Assembly (NCBI GenBank): GCA_964058845.1
Contig: CAXKVR010000015.1
Location: forward strand, 248,001 to 312,000
Direction of reading: 5' to 3'
DNA from: Carex sylvatica
Taxonomy: Eukaryota; Streptophyta; Magnoliopsida; Poales; Cyperaceae
DNA: 64,000 nucleotides
Shown: positions 46,013-58,299 of the stretch, in pieces
How positions within the stretch are numbered: the first letter of the stretch is position 1
Layout of the letters: each line of letters opens with the position of its first letter
Notes under the pieces: generated by a model
What the model saw: only the letters and a program-made list of their open reading frames with translations
What the model was told of the DNA's origin: nothing
Database searches by the model: none
Position numbers and translations under genes: made by a program

Positions 46013-46416
46013 AGTAAGGCTAGGGTGCTATGGGTTGCATAGAGGGCTACGGTGCTATGGCTCAATATTCGAGTTTTTAAAATTCTAACGGTCGATCTGA
46101 ACCGTTCATCTTGTTCTCCATATTAATATGTGTTTAGAGACCAAATTTTACATTTTTTGGAAATTTTTTACTATTTTTTTAGATAGTTAGAAAATTAAAT
46201 ATCTGAATGGTGCAGAATTTTTTAGATCAAGTGATTTTCTACCTATCTAAAAAAATAGTAAAATATTTCCAAAAAATGTAAAATTTGGTCTTCAAACACA
46301 TATTAATAAGGAGAACAAGATGAACGGCTCGAATAAACCGTTAGAATTTTGAAAATCCGAATATTGAGCCGTAGCACCGTAGCCCTCTATGAAACCCATA
46401 ACACCCTAGTCTTACT
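46013..46416. mobile_element. Foldback MITE, agtaaggctagggtgc outer type
   Basis: Ends agtaaggctagggtgctatg and catagcaccctag-like inverse ending cttact. The inner core is a variant: gtcgatctgaaccgttcatc and tttttttagatagtta in place of tttattaagccact. It is bounded by ta repeats. Confidence 0.88.
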
Positions 46417-46430
46417 ATATATATATATAT

Positions 46431-46852
46431 AGAGGTAGGCTAATAAACAATCGATTGTTCCTAGCCTCCCGTGCAACCAAGTCATTTTCTGATTTTTAAA
46501 GTCCAAATGATCGATCCAAACCGTTAGATATGATCTCCATATTAAAATGTGCTAGGAGACCAAATTATATATTTTTTGGAATTTTTTTACTATTTATTAA
46601 GCTACTTTGAAAATCACTAATCCAACAGTGGCTTAACCAAACAGTAAAATCAGAAGTTACTGTTGGATCAGTGATTTTCAAAGTGGCTTAATAAATAGTA
46701 AAAAAATTCCAAAAAATGTAAAATTTGGTCTTCTAGAACATTTTAATATGGAGATCTAACGGTTTGGATCGATCATTTGGACTTTAAAAATCAGAAAACA
46801 ATTTGGTTGCACGGGAGGCTAGGAACAATCGAATGTTTATTAGCCTACCTCT
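46431..46852. mobile_element. Foldback MITE, agaggtaggctaataaac outer type
   Basis: agaggtaggctaataaacaa and its inverse ending tagcctacctct bound arms of about 200 bp. The inner core has gatccaaaccgttagat, ggagaccaaattatata and ttactatttattaagctact. TA repeats lie on both sides. Confidence 0.9.
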
Positions 46853-46864
46853 GTGTATATATAT

Positions 46865-47271
46865 AGGAATATGCTAATATGCTATGCGTAGCATAGAGGG
46901 TCTCCGTGCAACGGCTCAATATTCGACTTTTCAAAATTCTAATGGTCGATCCGAACCATTCATCTTGTTCTCCATATTAGTATGTGTTTGTAGACCAAAT
47001 TTTATATTTTTTGGAATTTTTTTACTATTTTTTTAGATTTATTGAAAATTGTTGTTTTCAGCAAATCTGGACCATAAAAAACAGTAATTTTCAATAAATC
47101 TAAAAAAATAGTGAAATTTTTTCAAAAAATATAAAATTTGGTCTCCAAACACATATTAATATGGAGAACAAAATGAACAGTTCGGATCGACCGTTAGAAT
47201 TTTAAAAAGTTGAATATTGAGCCGTTGCACGGTGACCCTCTATGCTACGCATAGTATGCTAGCAAGTTCCT
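46865..47271. mobile_element. Foldback MITE, aggaatatgctaatatgc outer type
   Basis: aggaatatgctaatatgcta is inverted as tagtatgctagcaagttcct. The core uses the tttttttagattta variant with a short loop at about 47060-47090. TA repeats flank both ends. Confidence 0.9.
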
Positions 47272-47274
47272 ATG

Positions 47275-47310
<36 letters not shown>

Positions 47311-47315
<5 letters not shown>

Positions 47316-47570
47316 GTTGGCTACTATGCTTATAACTCATTTTTATATTTACAATGTTCAAATGGTCGATCTGAACCGTTAGATGTGATCTCTATATTGA
47401 AATGTGCTTGGAGACCAAATTTTACATTTTTCTGAATTTTTTTTTACTATTTATTAAGCCACTTTGAAAATCGCTGATCCAATGGTGGCTTCTGATTTTA
47501 CTGTTTTGTTAAGCCATCGTTAGATCAGCGATTTTCAAAATGGCTTAATAAATAGTAAAAAATTCAGAAA
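47311..47570. mobile_element. Truncated foldback MITE, ggttggctactatgc type
   Basis: The left arm and loop are present and the second arm stops at aaaaattcagaaa, where the palindromic element at 47571 begins abruptly. The outer half of the right arm is missing rather than displaced. Confidence 0.85.
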
Positions 47571-47590
47571 GGGGAGATGAAAGGGTACAT

Positions 47591-48537
47591 GAGGTGAAAG
47601 GTGAAGGGTACAAGAGGTGAAAGGTTTAACTTTATATCATTGTAATCAATAGAATTAGTTTCCCTATCAATTTGAGATGTAACATATGAAAAAAAAATTC
47701 TGTTACAAATATTTTTAGAAAAAATAACACAAATGTACAACTCTATATCTTACCAATATAATTCTCATACAATATTTTTGTCACAAGCCTACAACAACCA
47801 CCGAATTTCTCATTAACCTTCTAAATTTTAATCAACCAAAAAAGAAATAAAACAGAAATGAAAGTTAAATTTATTTTCTCTCATGAATCATCCAAACACG
47901 AAAAGATTAAATATGTTAGTCTTCCTTTCTATTCTATTTCATTCCCTTCTATTCTTCATCTCCCCTTCCTTCCTCTACTGTCCATCCAAACAAGGTCTCA
48001 GGGTAATATAATTTTCACTCAATTCAAAATGGTTGTTTCATAAATCAGCAATTTACCCTGAGAAACAAGGTCTCAGGGTAATATAATTTTCACTCAATTC
48101 AAAATGGTTGTTTCATAAATCAGCAATTTACCCTGAGACCTTGTTTGGATGGACAGTAGAGGAAGGAAGGGGAGATGAAGAATAGAAGGGAATGAAATAG
48201 AATAGAAAGGAAGACTAACATATTTAATCTTTTCGTGTTTGGATGATTCATGAGAGAAAATAAATTTAACTTTCATTTCTGTTTTATTTCTTTTTTGGTT
48301 GATTAAAATTTAGAAGGTTAATGAGAAATTCGGTGGTTGTTGTAGGCTTATGACAAAAATATTGTATGAGAATTATATTGGTAAGATATAGAGTTGTACA
48401 TTTGTGTTATTTTTTCTAAAAATATTTGTAACAAATTTTTTTTTTCATCTGTTACATCTCAAATTGATAGGGAAACCAATTATATTGATTACAATGATAT
48501 AAAGTTAAACCTTTCACCTCCTGTACCGTTCACCTCT
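47591..48537. repeat. Large near-perfect palindrome (foldback element) with duplicated centre
   Basis: Arms of about 410 bp (47591-48008 and 48125-48537) are almost identical in inverted orientation, so the same roughly 49-residue peptide is readable from both strands. The centre holds a roughly 67-bp unit (aaggtctcagggtaatataa...atttaccctgag) in tandem. The outer edges carry gaggtgaaagg motifs. The low divergence between arms points to recent origin or gene conversion. Confidence 0.92.
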
Positions 48538-48539
48538 GA

Positions 48540-49140
48540 CATAACTTTGTCAAGCAAACACGGTTAGACGGAAAATTTTATTTTATTTCCATTCCCTCAT
48601 TCCTCTAATCCATCCCAATTATGTCTAGTATTATCTTTTACTCAATTGCACTTTCAGCTTTCAGTTTTCAATAAAGACATCCCTTTAGATCTGATTCTTC
48701 GTTTAAAATTTAAGATCCGGTCCGCTTAGACTTTACCATCGAACTTAAAAATTGAGATTTTGTTTCGATATGTTACATTGTTTACCAAGTCCGGCTCCAA
48801 AGTTTGAATAACTTTTTACATTAATTTTTCAACTTATTAATTCATATAAAAGAAATCAAAAGTTGCAATACGTTATATGTATATAGAGAAATTAATATAT
48901 ATCATATCTAATAGTTTTATTTTAACATCTAAATTTTAAAATATTATTGATAAGAAAATTAAAAATTAAAACTATGATAAATACATTAAAAATGAAAGCA
49001 TTTGAACATTTTTTTTCCCTTTGTATATTAATAAGGTGAATTAATATCGTCATATAATAAACAGAAAAGTAATTTCATGTTGATTGCAATTTAAGTACAT
49101 ATTGAATAAAGTTGCAATTTCTTTTCTATCTGATCCTCTA
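48540..49140. other. Gene-free spacer
   Basis: AT-rich sequence, no coding signal, no structured repeats noted. Confidence 0.6.
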
Positions 49141-49145
49141 ATAAA

Positions 49146-49375
49146 TGGAGGGTGCTGGAATGCAGAATTTTTTTTATGTAATATTTAACTCTCTTTTTTA
49201 GGAAATTAAAAAATTAACTTAAGGTGTCGTTTTTTAAATATTTCATTCTAATCCTCTAAATGGAGGGTGCTGGAATGCAGAATTATTTTATGTAATATTT
49301 AACTTTTTTTTTAGGAAATTAAAAAATTAACTTAAGGTGTCGTTTTTTAAATATTTAATTTCACAGCAAAAATGC
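49146..49375 (+). repeat. 115-bp direct tandem duplication
   Basis: tggagggtgctggaatgcag starts at 49146 and at 49261. The units continue identically through ttaacttaaggtgtcg and differ mainly in poly-T length. Confidence 0.92.
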
Positions 49376-49525
49376 AACCAAAGATGTCAAGACTTATTCA
49401 GCTACTCTACATGCTTTGTCAGTAATTACAGCAGTAAAATATAAGCACATTAGGGCTCTCTTAAAGCTACATCATATATAAAGCACGCTTCAATAATTTG
49501 ATTGAGGGTTTGTTCAATTGTTCTC

Positions 49526-49546
49526 TAAACTGATATCTGTTTGTTT

Positions 49547-49579
<33 letters not shown>

Positions 49580-49623
49580 CTGAAAACTTGGAAGCGGCTT
49601 CCAAGGTTAAACTGATATCTGTT
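49526..49623 (-). mobile_element. Tiny poly(A) retroinsertion with 16-bp target duplication
   Basis: taaactgatatctgtt occurs at 49526-49541 and at 49608-49623. Between them are a T-run (poly(A) on the minus strand) and ctgaaaacttggaagcggct...caagg, whose core cttggaagcggcttccaag is a perfect palindrome. Long direct repeats plus a poly(A) tail are the signature of LINE-mediated insertion. Only about 30 bp of body remains. Confidence 0.8.
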
Positions 49624-49991
49624 ATGGAGTTGTTTTAGGATTTTTTTAAGTAATTTCAATTATTTTGATGCAAACTGAGTTGTGACTTATTAGAAGCTAG
49701 TGCTTGACATGAAGTTTTTAAAAAATTGATAGTAGAAATTAATCCCGGCTGCTTTTTCTTTGCATTCGCTCTCATTTCTGATTTTAGCATTCGCTCTAGT
49801 TTCTGATTTTAGTCAGATCTAAGACGAAACTATATTACAGGATATTCTGTGATAACATCTATGAAACTTATGTGTAACGAGTTAGAGACAGAACGTCACT
49901 GCGTCAGTGGACAGTGGGTGGAAAAAGCTTGCCTTGCTTTTTGTGTGAAAAGAAGGCCCACGGATCCGCTACAGGAAGAGAGAGATTGAGT

Positions 49992-50173
49992 GGAATTCGT
50001 AACCTCTGAGTTAACTCAAAATTTGAGTTAAGATCTGGACCATCTGATTCAAATCCATACTAATATTTAATGGTCCCGTGCGTTATAGGCATGGACTGGA
50101 TTGGTCCGAATTATGATCACACGGCCGAAAAAATGAACTCAATAATTGCGTTAATGCAGAAGATATGGATTCG
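49992..50173. mobile_element. MITE of the cctctg family
   Basis: ggaattcgtaacctctgagt...aactcaaaatttgagtt is inverted by aactcaataattgcgttaat...atggattcg. The centre has ggtcccgtgcgttataggca and related motifs, as at 33379. Confidence 0.7.
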
Positions 50174-50199
50174 ATTGAGTGTGGTCTCCACTCACCCCG

Positions 50200-53100
50200 G
50201 TGGGCCCACCATCAACCCCCTCAGTTCTCAGCCACTCACAGCGCAGCGAGCCATGTATCTCTTCTCTCTATTCTCTCCTCTCTCTCCTTAGATGATTTGT
50301 CAGTCTTCCGATATAGAATTTTGTGTTAAAGTTATAAGCAGTTGCTAATGTTACACCACATAGAAAACTATAAGGCAGAGGTTGCAGAATTGGTACTTAC
50401 TTTTCAAGAGCTTCATTTTGTTTTTGTTTTTTTCTTACAAACCCTTGTAAAGTTTAGAAATTACAGAGATTCGTACAGAGAACTTAATTGTTTTCTTGTA
50501 ATGCATGTCTATTCCAATGCAAATATTCGGGTTGGTTTAAATTTATTTTGAAAATAAAGAACCCAACGTTAGATATATTATGATATAATTTAACTTTTCT
50601 GATAAGTTTTTTATAATCTCTTATTGCATAGTTCAAAAAGTTTTTTCTTTATTCTTATTTTATGTCTATATGGTGTAATGGTGGAATCTTATATATTGGA
50701 TTGATAATAAGAAGGATATCTCTTCGGTATTGATTTTATGCATTAAAATAAAAATATATTTCTAATTTTTGTTATTATAAATCTTGGTATTTTTCAAAAT
50801 CAAGTCAATAAAAATACTTCTATATGTTTTTTTTTTCTTTTCATACGGGTTGGATGATAAGAATAAAGAAAACCATATGTTTGGTTTCAATTTTGTGCAC
50901 AGCAAAATAAATACTGTTTTTAGTATTCTATATAGTAACATCTTTAAAATTTAGTGCATATAATTTTTTTTTATATGAAAGAATATGCCTTGTACATAAC
51001 ACTCACTATAAATTATTCATTGTTAAATTAAAAAAAACGTAATATTTCTATCTAACTGTTAATGTGAAAAGAATAACAACATAATTTTTCTTGCATTTAG
51101 TTATTAAAATAATTCAATTGTTTCATCTATTTTTCTCCACCAAAATTGTAAGTATCATATTTATTCTTCTATAACAAAAATTCTCAAAATTAACTTTCTC
51201 AAAAAAAAAAACTATCCAATTAAAAAAGATTCCCTAATTTTGAGCAACTATATATATATATTGCGAAAATGTGTTTTTAGATTGCAATTTTTGTATTGTA
51301 AAAAGATAAAAATGTAAAATTTTAGTTTGCTCTTTAGTTTTGTATTATTCTACCACAACTGACATTGTTTTTTTTTGTTTTTTTGTTTTTTTGAGTGAAG
51401 CTGACATTGTTAGACGAGAGAGAAAGAGGGATGAGAGGAAAAAAAAAAAGAGAAAAAGAGATTGAAAGAGAAATTTTTATTTATAATAAAGACAAAAATG
51501 CAATTTATGATATTTATGGAGGAAAAAGCTATGTTTTTAAGATTTTAAAAGGTTAAGTATAGAAGTTTCATGCCTTAAAAGGATATTATGATATTTATCA
51601 CTTCGGAGTGAAAACATGTGATTTTGAAATTCTAGAAGAATAAATATCAGAATTTTTATATTATATGAGGATCGATAGATATGATATTGTTCTTATAAAC
51701 AAGGAAATGCATGCATAATTTCAATAGAACAGTACAAATGAAATTCTCGGCGTTTTTCTTTGGACTCATTGCTTAACTAATATTTTCTACAACTGTGTCA
51801 TTTTGTCGTTTAGCGCGTGCTCTTTAAATTGAAAAAAGAAAAGAAATAAAAATGATGCAAAACACGTGTCTAAAAAGCCCAAAATTTGCAATGGAGATCA
51901 ACTAGGATCCAACCATTAATGGATTAGTCAAGCCAGCGTGATTATCCAGTGATATTTTCCACAAACAATTAAAATCTTTTGCAACATTTTATGTGATAAC
52001 CTGTGTGGCAAGTCTATTAACTGTATAGAGGTGTTTTGATGGACATTGTATCAAAATCCGTCTGATATCCGGTCTAAGCTGTATATGGTCCGTGTTGAGA
52101 TTCGTACTAAAATACAGTTAAAATTAATTTATATTTAAATATGCTAGCAGGGTTGAAATAAATAAAAATTGAGATTAAGTCTGAATAAGTTAGTATTATG
52201 TGATTTTATTTTATGAAAGAGACTAATAGTATTAATTTTTGTAAAATTTGAATTTTTAAAGAAGGATAAATGAAAATTTTCAATTCACAGAGTGCTTAGC
52301 ATTGTTTTGCTCCTATCTGCTTGCATGAATCCAGATGCAAATCAAATATTTTAGATCGGACATCGGGCAATGGACATATTTCAATCTGATGCCTATTGAA
52401 AACTCGCTCAAACCCGCTACACGAACGCACCCACAGATGAAGCATCATATAATCTCATAACCAATTGTTAGTTTTTCACCAACAGATCACGCTTATAAAG
52501 ATCGTTGCAGTTGCACCATATATTTTGTGGTGGATGGTGATGCTTGTGTGAATCAATCCATCTTGGTATATAATAATACTTTTGGGTTTAATTTTTTTAA
52601 AGTGCAGTATCAATTTTTGTGTGTATTGTAACATCACTGTTTGTAGTATGTACAGTACAGTCCATACCTCAACACTCAGTCAACAGCATGCCACTAGTGG
52701 AGTAGTGGTGCATGGGATATGAAACATTGATCCATGTGAGAGATTCGTGTTAATGTAAATCATTGTCGTTTTGTCAGATAATTGATGTGGATTATAAATT
52801 TATAATATATACGTGAACCATGTATATATAATACTGTTATTTTTCTTTTTAATATTCCCTTTTTTCACCCTGAAGGCAAATTCGGAACTCTTTATTGAGA
52901 AACAGAGGGGTAAAAATAAAATAAATATTTATTTTATAATTTTATTTCATGAGGGGACAAAATAATTTTAATTTTTTAGAGAGAATATTGTACTATTCAT
53001 AGTGATATTGGTATGTGCTATTGACTTCTATTTACATTTTGAAAGTCTTAACGGTCTGTGCTATGGCCTTGTATTCTCGTTTTGAAGTCTTAATAGTCTG

Positions 53101-54500
53101 TGCTATGGACTTGTATTCATTTGATCTTAAAATTCTGGACCATTAAAATAAAAAAACTTCTACCTATCTAAAAAACTAGTAAAAATAATCTAAAAAATAT
53201 AAAATTTAGTCGACAAATATATATTCATATAAAGATCATGTTAAACGGTTTGAATTTATCTAAAAAATTAGTAAAAATATTCTAAAAAATATAAAATTTA
53301 GTCGGCAAGTATATATTCATATAAAAATCATGTTGAACGGTTTGAATTGACTGTTAGGACTTTAAAAATAAAATATATAAATTCATAGTACACATCAATC
53401 CGCGCTATGCATAGTACTGTAGCCTCACTCTTAATTTTTATAAAACTAAACAAATTTAAAGAACATAATATATATTTTTTTAATTTGTAAGGGGACTTGG
53501 TCTTGATCTCTCTTGCTCCTTGTTCACAAGTAGGAAGCACTTCATTAATATATGGAATACATGATATTAAATTTATAGACCAAAATGCATTAAGATATCA
53601 AATACGGTATATATCATTATTTAGATCAAGACGTTGTACTAGTAAAAAAATAATTTAAGAAATACACTTTTTATCCATGACAAAACATGTAAAAGTAAGA
53701 TATACTAAAAAATAAAAAAAGGTTAACTCCCTTTACTTCTAACTTAAAAAAAAAATGAACATTGATGGTAGTGGGGAAAACATCTTTTGAAAATTTTGAT
53801 CTCATGCCTATAAATTTTATTTTTGGATAAAAAGACAAGCACATATAGTTGGATATGTACCAAATTTTTTATAGCACAAAGTGACAAAAAATTGATTGGT
53901 TTGTACTATGTAACAAAGTGGACTTTTTATCCACGATTCAAGTCCAAAAAGGATGGTCACAGATTCTTTTCCAAGCCATGTTGCAAATTAATTAATATAT
54001 AATCAAATAATTAGTCATGATTCAAGTACATGTTCTATATTCCAAAGCCAAGTTAATTATGCTAAAATAGTGTGCTAGTATTGCAGTCCAATTCTTCTTC
54101 ACAAATGTACAATTATTTATTGTTAAAAGGTAAAAGGAAAAGATTTGGGGAACCACAAAAGACTGAGCTACTCATAATTGCAAAGGAAAAAGAACAATGT
54201 ATAATTGTAGATTAAAGGAAAGAAAAGACCGAACCAATGCTTTACTCAACAATTACTATTTTAAGTGGAGAATCACGTATGAACTCTTTCTTGGATCTGA
54301 CTTGGCAGTTCTTAAAAGATGCATTATAAAATAAGAAAAATTATTATATGGGTTTTTAGTAGATCAAGGAATGATATTCTCGCTCCACTTTCTTGGAATA
54401 ATCATCATTAATTGTTTTTTAAAATTAAAATTAAAATTGAGCCAACATCCTCTGAATAGTGTTACTGCTACAATTATAATCTGTGTAGTCATATATAATA
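50200..54500. other. Gene-free AT-rich stretch with MITE remnants
   Basis: No coding region could be supported. About 53020-53430 contains repeated, diverged foldback-family pieces (aaaatttagtcgacaaat/aaaatttagtcggcaagt, atgttgaacggtttgaatt). The remainder is simple AT-rich sequence with short T or A runs. Confidence 0.55.
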
Positions 54501-54507
54501 AATTAAT

Positions 54508-54815
54508 AATAGAGGAGGATTCAAATGTCTTATATTTTTTATATTCCATCATATCTCGCATCTTATATTTTTATTTTCAAAATTCAAAGAGCTAATCCGA
54601 ACAGTTCAACATGTTCTTTATATTAAAATGTACTTCGAGATCGAATTATTTTTTTTTTTGAAAATTTTTAACTATATTTTTAAATTGGTACAAAATTGTT
54701 ATTTCAGAATTAAAAAAACACTGATTTTCTACATATATAAAATAATAGTAAATAAAAATATAAGATGTGAGGTGTGATGAGACATGACATATATAAGGCA
54801 TCGAAACCCTCCTCA
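54508..54815. mobile_element. Foldback MITE, gaggattcaaatg outer type
   Basis: agaggaggattcaaatgtct near 54511 is inverted by ggcatcgaaaccctcct near 54800. The inner arm has agctaatccgaacagttcaa and ctttatattaaaatgtactt, the cctcat-type core seen near 26 kb. Arms are diverged. Confidence 0.7.
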
Positions 54816-55979
54816 TAATAATAAGGTTTATGATTCACCATCATTCATTTTATTTTCATTATAAAAAACATATTATCCTTGAATTATACATGTATCAGTA
54901 TTACTAAACTTTTACTTTGTCTAATGAACTTTAACATCTGAATTTGTTACTATGGTAATCACAAGTGACCATAAAATTCTTGCTCCATGCAATAATTAAT
55001 TTAGCAAAAAAATTGGCAAAAATGATGCTCCTAACAACTTAGCCTAACTAGTGTTAATCAATATGGCTCTCATTAACGATTCCACCCAATGCAATAATTA
55101 GTAATAATGTTTGGACCACATGGTAAATGTTCATTGATAAATTGTCCTAACAAAAATCATGCTTTCCCACAAATTATTAACAATTGTATAGTATGCTGTC
55201 GCAGATATGCAATTTGTAGGGTTGAAATTAGAAAATTGAGACTGAAAATACTGAAGAATTTAATATAATATATTTTTTTTTATAAAAAACTAAAAAAATA
55301 TTGAAGTATACCTAAAAAATATATAAATCTTAATATATAAAATTTTAAAATATTAATTTTGGAAGGACGTAGCCGTTTTTCTTTTCTCTCACTGCCATTC
55401 ATCCTGATCATTCGAAGAAATCACATACGCCTTTAATTATCTATGAAAAATCTGCTGTATTTAAGTTGCTGTATCAAATATAGGCCCACCTATTTTTCAA
55501 ACTTGTACAGATCAAGTAACTAATAGTTGCCCTACAAACATAATTCTAATAAATAAGCAGCAATAAATTTTATCGGAAGTCATCGGTCGACCAAATTGAT
55601 TATTGATGTATCAAAATAAATAGTCTTGCCTAGAATGCTTGATTGATACATTTATTAATTAGGACTACCGGTGGCAATCTACGGTTCGTGTCGTATCAGA
55701 TTTTATCGGATTTTAAGTCGTGTAGTTTAAAAAAAATACAATTTTTTTACCGATTTTTTTATTTATATCCAAAAAATAAATAAAATTTTAAAAAAATATC
55801 CAAACCCTATAGCATTTCGAAAACTATTCAAACTAAAAAAAAAAAATTCGGTTTCAACATCAATAACCGGAATTTTTTTTTCCAGAAACTCAATCCCAAA
55901 ACCAGAAATAAAAAAATTCGGAAATAAAATTTTCCAATTTTTTTATTTTTTATTTTTTATAAACTCATTTACTATACAT

Positions 55980-56128
55980 ATACATATATTATATATACAG
56001 GTATTATATATTTTATATACAGGTATTATATATTTTATATACAGGTATTATATATTATATATATATATACATGTATTATATTATATATACATATATTATA
56101 TTATAAATACATATATTATATTATATAT
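55980..56128. repeat. 22-bp minisatellite (atacaggtattatatatttt) and TA repeats
   Basis: tatacaggtattatatattt repeats three times with 22-bp spacing and merges into atatacatgtattat variants. A similar array follows the inserted MITE at about 56558-56670, so the MITE appears to have entered one array and split it. Confidence 0.85.
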
Positions 56129-56557
56129 AGAGAGAGTGACTAATATGTATTCGGTAGCATATGGGCCGAAATACATACGGTTCAAATTTGAAATTGCAAA
56201 ATCCAAAACATCGATCCGAACTGTTCATCTTGTTCTTCATATTAATATGTGCTTGGAGACCAAATTTTACATTTTTCTGAATTTTGTTACTATTTATTAA
56301 GCCGCTTTGAAAATTGTTGATCCAATGGTGGCTTAACAAAACAGTAAAATCAGCAACTACTGTTGGATCAACAATTTTCAAAGTGGCTTAATAAATAGTA
56401 ACAAAATTCAGAAAAATATAAAATTTGGTCTCCAAGCACATATTAATATGGAGAACAAGATGAACAGTTCGGATCAGGATTTTGGATTTTAAAATATCAA
56501 ATTTGGACAGTATACATATCAGTCCATATGCATACGAATGCACATAAGTCACTCTCT
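56129..56557. mobile_element. Foldback MITE, gtgactaatatgtattcggt outer type
   Basis: agagagagtgactaatatgt is inverted by a diverged arm ending agtcactctct. The core is shared (catcgatccgaactgttcat, atattaatatgtgcttggag, gttactatttattaagccg). It is nested inside the TA minisatellite of the MULE at 55750. Confidence 0.9.
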
Positions 56558-57954
56558 GTATATATATACATATACATGTATTATATTATATATATGCATA
56601 TACATGTATTATATTATATATATGCGTATTATATTATATATATGCATATACATGTATTATATTATACATATATTATAAAAAAAATGAGTTTATAGAAAAG
56701 AAAAAAAAAACTCAAACGATGTTTATAAATAAAATACTGATTGTTGTATGCCTACTGTTTGCTCGGAGATAATTTGATTATTTGATTATTGTCGACATAT
56801 ATCATTTGCTCGGAGATAGGCAAACGAACACAATAAATAGTAAATGCATTTTAAAATAAATATATGAATAATTCTTGAATAATCTCTTAGGCTTTTGACT
56901 AAACAAAATACCGATCGTTGTATGCTTACTGTTGAATGAAAACTTAAACTGAATTTTTTAGGCACTAAATGATTTTTTTTTTTGAAATTATGATGTTTCG
57001 GATACTCGGAGGTAACCCCGAGTGATATTCGGATCCATCTCGTCCCCCCATTTCTGAAAAGTTGTCATACGCGCAAATCCAACTTCTTAGCCAAATTTAT
57101 GGATATTTAAAGTTGTTTCAAAAGCTAAACTTTGAAAATTCATAACAAATTATAAAAAAATCCAAATAAATTGAAATTTGTATCAATTACGTGTATTTTT
57201 GAATGCTCTACATGCTGGTATAACCACTTTTACAATTTGGTCCTTGTATCAATCCAGACTTGCTGATTTACCAGAAGAGGTCAAATTTGATATTTTTAGT
57301 GCATTGCACTGTACCAGTTACCTTTGACTAGTGCTTGGCTGCTGAGTTTGGACTTGGTACCATACCAGAGGTCAGTCTAGGGTGTTTTGTGTCGCTATCG
57401 CGCGCTATTGCGTGTATATATGTATATGTATAGTAAATGAGTTTATAAAAAAAAAAAATAGAAAATTCCATTTTCAGAATTTTTTTTTCTAGTTTTGGGA
57501 TTGAGTTTCCGAAAAAAAAAATTCCGGTTATTGATGTTGAAACCGGAAAAAAAATTTCGGTTTGGGTAGTTTTGAAAATACTGTCGGGGTTTGAATATTT
57601 TTTAAAATTTTATTTATTTTTTGGATATAAATAAAAAAATCGGAATTTTTTATATTTTTCCTATTAAAATTATTTCGAGTTCGAATTTAGTTGAATTTTA
57701 GGTCATCAAGCTATAATTCGTTTTGACAAGTTGGTTTGAGTTTAGATCAAAGCGAGAAATTTCAAAACAGTTGATTGAAGTCAATGTTATTGCCAATAAT
57801 TTTTGATTTGGAGAATATTACACTTCATTCTTTAATTTAATTTTAAATATATTTTTATTAAAACTTATTAGCTGTTATAATCATTCGATTGTGATGAATT
57901 TTGTCTTTATACATATGGTTACCGCAAATTACATTTGAAAAACATAAATTGCCA

Positions 57955-58290
57955 TACGGAGAAGAAAGTTAAAATGCTTTATATTTTTCATATCTTATCG
58001 TGTTTTATATATTTTAATTATGTTTACAAAATTTAATTATAAAACGTGCTTAAATGTCAATTTTTTTTTTTTATTGTTCTTTCATATAGGTACAAAATTA
58101 TTATTTTTGTATGATTGAAAAAATAATAATTTTGTATCAATCTACAAAAATATTAAATTGTTTATAATGTAAAACATATTTTAATACGAATATCATGTTG
58201 ATTGGTTCGGATCAACTACTTAAACTTTGAAAATAAAAATACATAATATAAGATACTATAAAATATGAAAGATAGAAGACATTTTTAAAG
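57955..58290. mobile_element. Degenerate foldback MITE
   Basis: gttaaaatgctttatatttt near 57970 is inverted by tactataaaatatgaaagat near 58255. The middle has caaaattattatttttgtat and its inverse. It retains ggttcggatcaact from the family core. Confidence 0.6.
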
Positions 58291-58299
58291 TTTATTGTT

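Larger units (their letters stand above)
55750..57643. mobile_element. Non-autonomous MULE with TIRs of about 230 bp
   Basis: CCGATTTTTTTATTTATATC at 55750 is inverted at 57643, and the TIRs run through the ttcggtttcaacatcaat block and on to gagtttataaa. Flanks are 9-bp near-repeats, attttttta (55741-55749) and aatttttta (57644-57652), with one mismatch. The interior holds TA-rich minisatellites, a foldback MITE (56129-56557) and a block at about 56760-57250 shared in inverted orientation with the element at 59563. No transposase frame is present. Confidence 0.8.

Noticed and set aside
47858..48276. Two identical 60-codon frames on opposite strands
   Set aside because: They are mirror images created by the palindrome at 47591-48537 and have no gene features.
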